From Cryptomeria japonica (lineage: Eukaryota; Streptophyta; Pinopsida; Cupressales; Cupressaceae), in assembly GCF_030272615.1 (NCBI RefSeq), contig NC_081405.1, forward strand, positions 607,901,677 to 607,965,676: a DNA stretch of 64,000 nt, read 5' to 3'. Position 1 is the stretch's first letter; every line of letters starts with the position of its first letter. The notes beneath the pieces are model-generated. The model was given only the letters and a program-made list of their open reading frames with translations. It had not been told where the DNA came from and searched no databases. Shown piece after piece: positions 22,877 through 34,170 of this stretch. The position numbers and the translations under genes were made by a program.

Positions 22877-25018
22877 GTTAGGGTTAGGGTTTAGGGTTAT
22901 GGTTAGGTTAGGGTTAGGGTTTAGTGTTATGGTGAGGATTAGGGTCAGGGTTACGATGGGCGTTATTAGGGTTAGGGTTAGGGTTATAATTATAATTAGG
23001 TTTAAAGATTATAATTAAAATTTGAGTGTTATAATTAGGATTATGGTTAGGTTAGGGTTATGGTTTAGTGTTATCGTTAGGATTATGGTTAGGGTTATGA
23101 TGGCTGTTAGTGTTAGAATTAGGGTAAGGGTTATAATTATAGATAGGGCCAGGGTTATTGTTAGGATTATAATTAGGGTTAGGGTTAGGGTTTAGGTTAG
23201 GATCAAGGTTAGCCTTGGTGAAAATAATTAGGATAAGGGTTAAAGATTATAATTAAAATTAAGGTTAGGGTTATAATTATAATTTGGGTCAGGGTTATGG
23301 TAAGGATTATAATTAGGGTTAGGGTTAGTATTAGGGTTAGTCTTAATGATTATAATTAGGGTTAGGATTAAAGATGATAATTAAAATTAGTGTTAGAATT
23401 AGGGTTAGGTTTAGGGTTATAATAATAATTAGGGTTAGGTTTAGGATTATAATTAGGGTTAGGGTTATGATTGGGATTAGTCTTAGTAATTTTAATTAAG
23501 GTTAGGGTTAAAGATTATAATTAGTGATTATAATTAAAATTAGGGTTAGGGTTACAGTTACAATCATAATTAGGATTACGGTTAGGGTTTGAGTTAGAAT
23601 TAGGGTTAGGGTTAGAATAGGGTTAGGATTAGGTTTTGGATTAGATATATTGTTAGGTTTAGGGTCATTATCAGGTTAGGGTAAAGATTAGAGGGAGTCA
23701 TAGTATTATAGATAAAATAATAGTTATAATTGGTTTTAGTTAATGATTATGGTTATTATCATAGGATAATGCTCAGGGTAAGGGTTGAGGTTCAATTAGA
23801 ATCATTGTGAGGGTTAGGGATAGGGTTTAATAAGGATTAGGGTTAGTATTACAACTAAATTAATGTTAGAGTTAGTGTTATGATGAGCTAGGATTTAAGG
23901 ATAAATCATGTTGTTAGGTTTAGGGCTATATAATAAAGCTTGGTTTCAAGGTTATCATTAGGGTTTAATTAGGGTTATGGTTTATGTTACCATAAAGTTT
24001 GGGGATAATCTCAAGGTTAGAGTTATGATTCACGTTCAAAATAAGGTTTAGTAATTATGGTTAGGGTAAATTTTAGAGGTCAATTAAGGCTATGTTCAAT
24101 TACATTAGGGCTATGTGTAAATTAGGATTAGGGATAGTGTTTAATTATGGTTAGATTAGGGTTCAAGTTATAGTTAGTGCTTAATTTTAGGGTTATAGTT
24201 AAGCTAGCTATGGTTAGATTTCAATTATGTTACAATTAGGTTATTGGTAGGGTTCAATTAAGTATAGATTAGGGACATTATCAAGGTTAGGGTTTTATTA
24301 TGATATTGGTTTAATTATACTTAGGGTTAGTGTTATATTTCAATTTGGGTTAGAATTAGGGTTATGATTCAATTAAATTAGGGTTATGTTTAAATTATGA
24401 TTAGAGTTCAATCAGGTTATTGTTTTTCGGGTAAAATCCAATTAGGATTAGGTTTGAAACCAATATATTTATATTATTTGGTATTAGGTTTTCAGTTAGA
24501 GATATAGTTAGGCTTAGAGATATTATTAGGTTAGGGTTAGGGTTAGGGTTAGGATTAGGGTTAGGGTTAGGGTAAAGATTGCAATTAGAGATATTATTAA
24601 AGATAGAATAATAATTATGATAAGTTTTTGTTCAAGATTGAGGTTAGGGTTACTATCACAGTTAGCTTTAGGGTTTAGGGTTATGGTTAGGATTATTGGT
24701 AGGGTTAGAGTTTACATCATGGTTTAGGTTAGGGTTAGGGATAGGGGAGTGGTCAAGGTTAGGGTTTAGGGTTAGGGTTATGACTTAATATTATGATGAT
24801 GGTTATGGTTAGGGTTAAGGTTTAGTGTTAGGGTTAGCATTATGGTTAGGGTTTATATCAAGGTTAGGGCTAGGGGTGGATTATGATTAGGGTTGACATC
24901 ATGACTAGGATTAGGGTGAATATTTTAGTGAGTATTATTTGTAGGTTTAGGGTTTACATCACATGTAAGGTTAGGGGTTGGATTAGGATAATGATTAGGG
25001 TTTAGGGTTATGGTTGAA
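22877..25018 (+). repeat. Degenerate interstitial telomere-like tract (TTAGGG / TTTAGGG)
   Basis: About 2.1 kb dominated by GGTTAGGGTTAGGGTTTAGGG-type repeats, G-rich on the plus strand throughout. Exact runs are short, three to five units; the longest is near 24,530-24,572. They are separated by variants such as TTATGG, TTAGGA, TTATAATTAGGG, TTAAAGATTATAATTAAAATTA and TCAAGGTTAGGG. Both the six-base unit and the seven-base plant telomere unit occur, the former more often. The degeneracy and internal position argue for an old interstitial telomeric repeat, not a chromosome end. It lies between two copies of the same array-tail-plus-LINE segment. Confidence 0.9.
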
Positions 25019-25404
25019 ATAAATCTTTAAAATTATGATAAAAGAATTAGGCTAGTTCATTTTCAAAAAATGAAGCAATGATGCTAATTGTTTGACATGT
25101 TAAAAAAATTATGTTATATTGGCTTTATGATATTGTAACAAACTTTTTTTCATGATTTTACAAATGCACACCAATACTTACAAACCCATTTTCTTGAGAA
25201 TTTTCTTCGAAAATGGGAAATAAAATATGAATGAAGTTTTCTTAACTCAAATTTTTTTGTTATGGAGTGAGAAAAAAGAATGGTGAACTTCTGGGAACTT
25301 AGAAGATAGAATGTTATATGATCTAAAGTCTTGAAAAAAATTCCTAGTATACTCTCTAAGTTCATTGTCAAATATCAAAAGGAAATAATAATTCATGACT
25401 ATTC
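25019..25404. other. AT-rich DNA between the telomere-like tract and the second tail/LINE copy
   Basis: No feature recognised. Confidence 0.35.
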
Positions 25405-26215
25405 TAAGTATAGATTATTCATGCTTCCTTTTACTAACTTCTAAAGTGATGAACGCATTAATTTGAGGATCCTAATATTTTAAAAAATTAAAGCACATAT
25501 TAATTCTATACTTTTTATAAATAACTTTAAGGTAAAATAAATTAACTTTTGTATACTTTATAAATTGTTTCCATTATATTTTTATAAACAACTTTAAAGT
25601 AAAATAAAGTAACAATTTTATACTAAATAATAATAATAGTAAATAAATATTGTCAAATAGTAATTTGATATTTTTATTTTTTTATTATTTTTATTCATAT
25701 AAAATATATTTTTATATATTTTTGAATTGAAGTTAATTTATATTGTGTAGGCATTAGCATAAATCAACTAACTTTAAATAGTGTCCTTTTATTGTGAAAT
25801 TAAATTAAATGCAATTCTATTTTTTAAATGAATCAACAATTAGTTTTACAATAACTTTAAAAATGAAATCTAGAAACAAATAAGATCTTTTAAAAATATT
25901 GTAGATATTTAAACAACATTTATATTCTATTTTTCTTTTTTCATGCAAATCTCTACTATTTCTAAAATTAAATTACATTTTATTTTTAGTTTTAGAATAA
26001 ATTTAAAACTAAATCTAGGTTTAAATGGAAATTTTCTATATTTTTTAGAGATATCAACAAAATTTATATTCTATTTCTAGTCTTTTTGCATGCAAATCAT
26101 TTCAAATTCTAAAACTAAACTAAATTTAATTTTTTAATTGTCAAATGAATGAACTATTAATTTTAGAAAAAAAATAAATTTATAATTGAATTTTGAGATT
26201 TGCAATTCTCACTAT
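25405..26215. repeat. AT-rich tail of the nested tandem-repeat family, second detached copy
   Basis: Starts ATAGATTATTCATGCTTCCT and follows the array-unit tail (compare 29,611-30,490): TACTAACTTCTAAAGTGATG, GAATTGAAGTTAA and TTAGCATAAATCAACTAACT, with some internal deletions. The head and the 90-bp sub-repeats are absent. LINE-type sequence follows. Confidence 0.8.
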
Positions 26216-28010
26216 CTAAATAACAAAATTACAGTCTTGTACAAAATGGAATTGCACTCTATCATAATTTTTAAAACATGACAAATAACATAAGAGAAAT
26301 CCAAACAAGACAAGGAGATAAATATCATTATCAAAGGTTTGAAGGAATTTGGATAGAAGGAAAGAACAAATATTTTAGCAAGGTATTTTCTCAAGGACAA
26401 GTTGAAGTGGATAGGCTATATTCAAACTACAAATAGGATCAAAAAGAAAATAGGAGAAGGAAATGACAGGCATGTGAGATTTACTCTAAGAATCTTGGAG
26501 GACAAATCTATGATCCTTAAAAGTAGGGGGATTGTTAGAGGTATTTATATTTACCTAGACTTAAGAAAATGGGCATGGCTGAAAAATGGAAAAAATAAAA
26601 TCAGCGAGCAATGGACACAGAAGAAATAGGGACTCGGGGCCCCATGAGAGTATACAAACATGGTAAGTTGGAATTGCAGAGGTTACCCATGGGGAAGAGG
26701 ACCGGGGTTGGGGCCCATAAAAAAGTAGAAGGACATTATTGTTCTTATGGAAACACATGAACATGATGGATGCAGGATCCTAGACTTTGAAGGATACATC
26801 AAATTTCTATGTGGAATGAACAGATTGGGATAGGTAAAGGGCATAGAGGGATCACAATTTTAATAAAAGAAATATGGAGTGGTATAGTGAAGTTAGAGTA
26901 AGAGGACCCAAATAAATAGTTTATATGGTTGAAAATAACAGATGACGAGGATACAATTTGGATGGTGGTTTTCTATTTTTCTCCAAAAGGTTCAAAATTC
27001 TACAAGAAGAGGAATTTGGATACCCAAAACCCTTATGATCCATGAAAGAAAGATATCTCAACTTTTAGCATTGTAGGTGATATTATCCTAATTGGTGACT
27101 TCAATGCTAGGATAGGGAACAATCAATCTATTTATATGAGAAACAATATAGAGGAGGATAAAATCCCCTTATGGCTAGGGGAAAATGAAGATCATCTTTA
27201 GAAAATGACTTCACAAGATGGGAATGGGAGTGTATCACACTTTGGAGCTGAGTTGTTAGGCCTTTGTAGCTTATATTGGTCATATGCAATGGCATGAAAA
27301 ATTGGTCGAGATTTAATAGTATCACTTGCAAAACACATAATGGACAGTGTGAGAGACTACATATTATATTCTCAGAGCTTTATTTCCAAATTGGTGGACT
27401 TAACCTTTGAAGACTATCCCATAGAGATGATTTTGATCATATGCCTTTTTTGTATTAAGTTTGGTATAAACACTAAGGCCTACAAGAAGAGTAGAATCAA
27501 CACTCTCACAGGAAGGTCATTACACAAGGTAAAATCCTTATAAATCAAAAAAATGGGGAGCTCTTCAAGGTAGCTCTAGAAAAACACTTGTAGTTGGCAA
27601 AAAATAGTATAGAAAACAAGGGAAACAAGAGGGAAAAAGAGTATGTTCATAGTAGCATGCCGATCTTTTTAATACATAAATCTTTTAAGGTGAATATGCA
27701 TTGTAAACGTATGAAGAGGGTATGAAATATCTTTCTAGCTAATCCTTGGTATGACAAAGAGTGCAAGGATGCTAAAAAATCTCTTATAGGGAAGGACTCA
27801 AACAAGGAAACAAGTTAATATACAAGAAATTGATATAATAATAAAAAAGAAAGATATGTAATTTGAAGATGGAAGGAACTAATTGTCATGGGGAAACACA
27901 ATGATCAGCAAATGGGCAAAAAAAAGGGAAAAAGGGCTAGAGAGCAGGCTGGTATCTGACCTAAACACTCCACCATTTCCCATTGCATTACTCTAAGGAA
28001 TTTCATTGAT
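26216..28010 (+). mobile_element. Second LINE fragment: ORF1/ORF2 junction, endonuclease, RT remnant, internally deleted
   Basis: This copy extends further 5' than the 19.7-kb copy. Near 26,660 it contains the start of the endonuclease domain (VSWNCRGYPWGRGPGLGPIKK-like, with METHEHDGCRILDFEGYIK after it). The endonuclease core follows (ending GDFNARIG near 27,100). At about 27,902 it jumps from GGGGAAACACAAT to GATCAGCAAATGGGC, a deletion of about 430 bases relative to the other copy. It stops at about 28,010, shortly after CTCTAAGGAATTTCA. Frames are broken throughout. Confidence 0.75.
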
Positions 28011-28468
28011 ATATAGAAAATAATTTAGAATAATGTTTTATGGTTTAAAATTTAGATATAATTTTTTCTTCACCATTCACATTATTAGAAATGGTAAATC
28101 AATTTTATTTTAAATTTAATAAATATTTTTTTAAATATTTTTGATTGATCACTAATATTAGAAATAAACTCTTTTCAATATAATAATCATTATTACACAT
28201 GTTGACTATTTACTTTCTTTATTTTAATGATGTAGAATTTTGATAAAAAAACTTTGCACACTTCAACTAGATGTATTCATATACAAGATAAGTAATAATT
28301 AAATTGGGATATGGTGAAGGAAAAGCTCACCTACATGGCCTTTACGTTCTAATAAGGGAGTCAGTAAGCTTGGAAATTGTTTTCCTTACGACTTTAGACG
28401 CGTTGACTTGTTGACTTGTTGAAGCGTTCACTTGTTTTACAAATTATGTGCCCGTGCCCAAATTTATC
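28011..28468. other. AT-rich DNA, no gene seen
   Basis: Contains a small direct repeat of GTTGACTTGTTGACTTGTTG near 28,402. Otherwise featureless. Confidence 0.35.
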
Positions 28469-28469
28469 T

Positions 28470-28642
28470 TAGATGCAATTTGCTCCAGCAGCTCTCCTTG
28501 ATCTCTACAATGCACACAATAAATCTCATATTCAATTATATCCGCACAATATTAATTTAGAGTTATATAGACCGGGGATTATGACTTTAGAGGCTTGTAC
28601 GGGTACAATGTAAATAGAACCAGGGCCTTATACAGCCACTCT
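28470..28642 (-). pseudogene. Scar of a TIR-type gene: both flanks present, coding exon deleted
   Basis: Bases 28,470-28,556 match 52,148-52,238 (GATGCAATTTGC, CAGCTCTCCTTGATCTCTAC, TGCACACAATAAATCTC). Bases 28,560-28,640 match 53,113-53,192 (GTTATATAGACC, GGGATTATGACT, GTACAATGTAAATAGAACCA). In the 52-kb locus these two blocks are about 870 bases apart and enclose the TIR exon; here they are joined directly. This is therefore a paralogous locus that lost the TIR exon by deletion. Short TTAG-like similarity at the junction is compatible with end-joining. Confidence 0.8.
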
Positions 28643-29048
28643 AAAATTTGACTTTTGAATATTTGATTCGTATACAATGTATTTTGTCTCAAAGTCGAAC
28701 ATACAATTTAGGGTTTTGTTAGTTTCTTTTATAGTGTTTTCTTTTAATTAATTTTATTAGGCTTCTTTTTGTTTCATTTTAAGTTATTTATTCTTGTGTG
28801 ACCCTTTCATTTATATATTTAATTATTTTGATCCACTATCATATCTTCTCTTTTTAATTATTTAATGTCTATAATAAAAATTCTACACTATCAAATCTAG
28901 AATGTTTACCAGATTCTATATAAATTTACTACCATACTATCATTACTTTCCTATAACTATTTATCTTGATAATGAATCATAAAATATGTTCTAATATTGA
29001 TTATAAAAATTCTAAGCCCACAATGCAGCCCTATGAGCCTCCTACACA
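28643..29048. other. AT-rich lead-in to the tandem array
   Basis: From about 28,990 the sequence shows partial similarity to the array unit (AAAATTCTAAG, then AAAATAAATTACTACACAAA). It carries an extra segment (CCCACAATGCAGCCC...) that the array units lack, so it may preserve the pre-amplification form of the unit boundary. Confidence 0.45.
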
Positions 29049-29266
29049 AGAAAATAAATTACTACACAAATATACTAACTACAAAAATATCATATTTTTC
29101 ATAAATACAAATACAGAGGTAGTACATATCAACTCATACAAACTTGAGAAGCATAACTTAAATCTACAAGGCAAGGCGTGAAAGTTAAAGTAGGACAACT
29201 TCATGTCACTATATTGCTTTCTGCGGCAACCGACTGTGGATTGTGAAAGGGAAGTTCACCCACTCC

Positions 29267-29612
29267 TTCGATGTTGATTTCCTTGGCTTTTAGACATCTT
29301 ATTGGACGAAAATCAAATGTTGTTGAAGGAATCATTTTTGAATGCAGGTATAATTCTTCGATGTTGATTTCCAAGGCTTTTAGACATCTTATTGGATGAA
29401 AATCAAATGTTGTTGAAGGAATCATTTTTGAATGCAGGTATAATTCTTCAATGTTGATTTCCTTGGCTTTTAGACATCTTATTGGATGAAAATCAAATGT
29501 TGTTGAAGGAATCATTTTTGAATGCAGGTATAATTCTTCGATGTTGATTTCCTTGGCTTTTAGACATCTTATTGGACGAAAATCAAATGTTGTTGAAGGA
29601 ATCATTTTCTAG
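29267..29612 (-). repeat. 90-bp sub-repeats of array unit 1 (four copies)
   Basis: TTC(G/A)ATGTTGATTTCC starts at 29,267, 29,357, 29,447 and 29,537, an exact 90-base period. Because 90 is a multiple of three, one minus-strand frame stays open through all copies (29,605 to 29,201, 134 codons), giving a 30-residue repeat with FDFHPIRCLKAKEINIEELY. I recognise no domain. The open frame is expected once a single open unit is copied, so it is weak evidence for a protein. Confidence 0.9.
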
Positions 29613-30732
29613 ATTATCCATGCTTCCTTTTACTAACTTCTAAAGTGATGAACCCATTTCTTTGAGGATCCTAATATTTTAAAAACTAAAGCACATATTA
29701 TGGTACCTAAATTCTAATCTATATTGTTTTTAAATAAATTTAAGGTAAAACAAATTAACTTTTTTTATACTTTATAAATTATTTCCATTATATTTTTATA
29801 AATAACTTTAAAGTAAAATAAAGTAACGATTTTATACTAAATAATAATAGTAGTAAATAAATATTTTCAAATAGTAATTTGATATTTTTAGTCATATAAA
29901 ATATATTTTTATATATTTTTGAATTGAAGTTAACTTATATTGTGTAGGCATTAGCATAAATCAACTAACTTTAAATAGTGTCTTTTTATTGTGAAATTAA
30001 AAAAAAAAATTATCTAGATATATAAGCAATATTTTTATTCTATTTTTTCTTTTTGCATGCAAATCAATTCAAATTCTAAAATTAAACGCAATTCTATTTT
30101 TTAAATGAATCAACAATTAGTTTTACAATAACTTTAAAAATGAAATCTAGATATAAATAGAATCTTTTTAAAATATTGTAGATATTTAAATAACATTTAT
30201 ATTCTATTTTCTAAAATTTCTAAAATTAAATTTTATTTTTTAATTTTTTAAAAATGAATCATCAATTAGTTTTAGAATAAATTTAAAACTAAATCTATAT
30301 TTAAATGGAAATTTTCTATATTTTTTAGAGATATCAACAAAATTTCCATTCTATTTCTATTTTGTCTTTTTGCATGCAAATCATTTCAAATTATAAAATT
30401 AAGCTAAATTTAATTTTTTTAATTGTCAAATGAATGAACAGTTAATTTAAAAATAAATAAATTTATAATTGATTTTTGAGATTTACAAGTGTCATTATCA
30501 AAAAAAAAATTCTAAGAAAATAAATTACTCCACAAATATACTAACAACAAAAATATCATATTTTTCATAAATACAAATACAGAGGTAGTACATATCAACT
30601 CATACAAACTTGAGAAGCATAACTTAAATCTACAAGGCAAGGCGTTAAAGTTAAAGTAGGACAACTTCATGTCACTATATTGCTTCCTGCGGCAACCAAC
30701 TGTGGATTGTGAAAGGGAAGTTCACCCACTTC

Positions 30733-31078
30733 TTCGATGTTGATTTCCTTGGCTTTTAGACATCTTATTGGACGAAAATCAAATGTTGTTGAAGGAATCA
30801 TTTTTGAATGCAGGTATAATTCTTCGATGTTGATTTCCTTGGCTTTTAGACATCTTATTGGATGAAAATCAAATGTTGTTGAAGGAATCGTTTTTGAATG
30901 TAGGTATAATTCTTCGATGTTGATTTCCTTGGCTTTTAGACATCTTATTGGATGAAAATCAAATGTTGTTGAAGAAATCATTTTTGAATGCAGGTATAAT
31001 TCTTCAATGTTGATTTCCTTGGCTTTTAGACATCTTATTGGACAAAAATCAAATGTTGTTGAAGGAATCATTTTCTAG
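30733..31078 (-). repeat. 90-bp sub-repeats of array unit 2 (four copies)
   Basis: Starts at 30,733, 30,823, 30,913 and 31,003. The minus-strand frame is again open for 134 codons (31,071 to 30,667) and ends with the same tail peptide motif, ELPFHNPQ, from the unit head. Confidence 0.9.
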
Positions 31079-32198
31079 ATTATCCATGCTTCCTTTTACT
31101 AACTTCTAAAGTGATGAACCCATTACTTTGAGGATCCTAATATTTTAAACACTAAAGCACATATTATGGTACCTAAATTCTAATCTATATTGTTTTTAAA
31201 TAACTTTAAGGTAAAACAAATTAACTTTTTTTATACTTTATAAATTATTTCCATTATATTTTTATAAATAACTTTAAAGTAAAATAAAGTAACGATTTTA
31301 TACTAAATAATAATAGTAGTAAATAAATATTTTCAAATAGTAATTTGATATTTTTAGTCATATAAAATATATTTTTATATATTTTTGAATTGAAGTTAAC
31401 TTATATTGTGTAGGCATTAGCATAAATCAACTAAATTTAAATAGTGTCTTTTTCTTATGAAATTAAAAAAAAAATTTATCTAGATATATAAGCAATATTT
31501 CTATTCTATTTTGTCTTTTTCCATGCAAATCAATTCAAATTCTAAAATTAAACGCAATTCTATTTTTTAAATGAATCAACAATTAGTTTTACAATAACTT
31601 TAAAATTGAAATCTAGATATAAATAGAATCTTTTTAAAATATTGTAGATATTTAAATAACATTTATATTCTATTTTCTAAAATTTCTAAACTTAAATTTT
31701 ATTTTTAATTTTTTAAAAATGAATCATCAATTAGTTTTAGAATAAATTTAAAACTAAATCTATATTTAAATGGAAATTTTCTATATTTTTTAGAGATATC
31801 AACAAAATTTCCATTCTATTTCTATTTTGTCTTTTTGCATGCAAATCATTTCAAATTATAAAATTAAACTAAATTTAATTTTTTTAATTGTCAAATGAAT
31901 GAACAGTTAATTTAAAAATAAATAAATTTATAATTGATTTTTGAGATTTACAAGTGTCATTATCAAAAAAAAAAATTCTAAGAAAATAAATTACTCCACA
32001 AATATACTAACTACAAAAATATCATATTTTTCATAAATACAAATACAGAGGTAGTACATATCAACTCATACAAACTTGAGAAGCATAACTTAAATCTACA
32101 AGGCAAGGCATTAAAGTTAAAGTAGGACAACTTCATGTCACTATATTGCTTGCTGCGGCAACCGACTGTGGATTGTGAAAGGGAAGTTCACCCACTCC

Positions 32199-32455
32199 TT
32201 CGATGTTGATTTCTTTGGCTTTTAGACATCTTATTGGACGAAAATTAAATGTTGTTGAAGGAATCATTTTTGAATGCAGGTATAATTCTTCGATGTTGAT
32301 TTCCTTGGCTTTTAGACATCTTATTGGATGAAAATCAAATGTTGTTGAAGGAATCATTTTTGAATGCAGGTATAATTCTTCGATGTTGATTTCCTTCGCT
32401 TTTAGACATCTTATTGAATGAAAATCAAATGTTGTTGAAGGAATCGTTTTCTAGA
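32199..32455 (-). repeat. 90-bp sub-repeats of array unit 3 (three copies)
   Basis: Starts at 32,199, 32,289 and 32,379. One fewer copy than its neighbours. The minus-strand frame with an ATG is 74 codons (32,357 to 32,133). Confidence 0.9.
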
Positions 32456-33576
32456 TTATCCATGCTTCCTTTTACTAACTTCTAAAGTGATGAACCCATT
32501 ACTTTGAGGATCCTAATATTTTAAAAACTAAAGCACATATTATGGTACCTAAATTCTAATCTATATTGTTTTTAAATAACTTTAAGGTAAAACAAATTAA
32601 CTTTTTTTATACTTTATAAATTATTTCCATTATATTTTTATAAATAACTTTAAAGTAAAATAAAGTAACGATTTTATACTAAATAATAATAGTAGTAAAT
32701 AAATATTTTCAAATAGTAATTTGATATTTTTAGTCATATAAAATATATTTTTATATATTTTTGAATTGAAGTTAACTTATATTGTGTAGGCATTAGCATA
32801 AATCAACTAACTTTAAATAGTGTCTTTTTATTGTGAAATTAAAAAAAAAAATTTATCTAGATATATAAGCAATATTTCTATTCTATTTTTTCTTGTTGCA
32901 TGCAAATCAATTCAAATTCTAAAATTAAACACAATTCTATTTTTTAAATGAATCAACAATTAGTTTTACAATAACTTTAAAAATGAAATCTAGATATAAA
33001 TAGAATCTTTTTAAAATATTGTAGATATTTAAATAACATTTATATTCTATTTTCTAAAATTTCTAAAATTAAATTTTATTTTTAATTTTTTAAAAATGAA
33101 TCATCAATTAGTTTTAGAATAAATTTAAAACTAAATCTATATTTAAATGAAAATTTTCTATATTTTTTAGAGATATCAACAAAATTTCCATTCTATTTCT
33201 ATTTTGTCTTTTTGCATGCAAATCATTTCAAATTATAAAATTAAACTAAATTTAATTTTTTTAATTCTCAAATGAATGAACAGTTAATTTAAAAATAAAT
33301 AAATTTATAATTGATTTTTGAGATTTACAAGTGTCATTATCAAAAAAAAAAATTCTAAGAAAATAAATTACTACACAAATATACTAACTACAAAAATATC
33401 ATATTTTTCATAAATACAAATACAGAGGTAGTACATATCAACTCATACAAAATTGAGAAGCATAACTTAAATCTACAAGGCAAGGCGTTAAAGTTAAAGT
33501 AGGACAACTTCATGTCACTATATTGCTTCCTACGGCAACCGATTGTGGATTGTGAAAGGGAAGTTCACCCACTCCT

Positions 33577-33920
33577 TCCTTGGTTATTTCCTTGGCTTTT
33601 AGACATCTTATTGGACGAAAATCAAATGTTGTTGAAGGAATCATTTTTGAATGCAGGTATAATTCTTCGATGTTGATTTCTTTGGCTTTTAGACATCTTA
33701 TTGGATGAAAATCAAATGTTATTGAAGGAATCATTTTTAAATGCAGGTATAATTCTTCGATGTTGATTTCCTTGGCTTTTAGACATCTTATTGGGTGAAA
33801 ATCAAATGTTGTTGAAGGAATCGTTTTTGAATGCAGGTATAATTCTTCGATGTTGATTTCCTTGGCTTTTAGACATCTTATTGGACGAAAATCATATGTT
33901 GTTGAAGGAATCGTTTTCTA
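33577..33920 (-). repeat. 90-bp sub-repeats of array unit 4 (four copies)
   Basis: Starts at about 33,577 (the first copy has a changed opening, CCTTGGTTATTTCC), 33,667, 33,757 and 33,847. Changes at several ATG positions shorten the ATG-initiated minus-strand frame to 74 codons (33,734 to 33,510). Confidence 0.88.
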
Positions 33921-33947
33921 GATTATCCATGCTTCCTTTTACTAACT

Positions 33948-34170
33948 TCTAATAATAGTTAGAGTGAATATTTTCTTTAAATATTCTATATATACCAAGC
34001 TATGTCATTCTTACATTTTCTTAAGACATAGTTTATGATTTTTTAAGGGAAATATCAATGGATAAATATTAAGGATTGATAGGGGAGTTTATGCTAGTGA
34101 GTTTGTATATTGGAGATGGAGATGAGGATTTGAGTGATGAATTAGAGTTGGGGATTTGTGATATGGATTG
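33948..34170. repeat. Dispersed repeat R1 (distal part), copy 2
   Basis: Matches 7,659-7,870 and is interrupted at 34,171 by the Gypsy LTR. Its left edge is the break point with the tandem array. Confidence 0.6.

Larger units (their letters stand above)
29049..33945. repeat. Nested tandem array: four ~1.46-kb units, each with 3-4 exact 90-bp sub-repeats
   Basis: The marker GACAACTTCATGTCACTATA recurs at 29,194, 30,660, 32,126 and 33,503, giving periods of 1466, 1466 and 1377 bases. The third unit has three 90-bp sub-repeats instead of four, which accounts for the 89-base shortfall. Each unit has a lead (AAAATAAATTACT... to GGACAACTT), a head (GCGGCAACCGACTGTGGATT), the sub-repeats, and an AT-rich tail of about 900 bases. 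Units look nearly identical by eye, so the array is recently amplified or homogenised. The last unit breaks off in its tail at about 33,945, where R1 sequence begins. No retroelement or host-gene motif was found. Confidence 0.92.

Noticed and set aside
22877-25018. A true chromosome end
   Set aside because: The repeats are degenerate, internal, and flanked on both sides by ordinary transposon sequence.
29267-33920. Regularly spaced repeats that might be read as a CRISPR array
   Set aside because: The copies are contiguous 90-bp direct repeats without unique spacers, and the window is clearly a plant nuclear genome.
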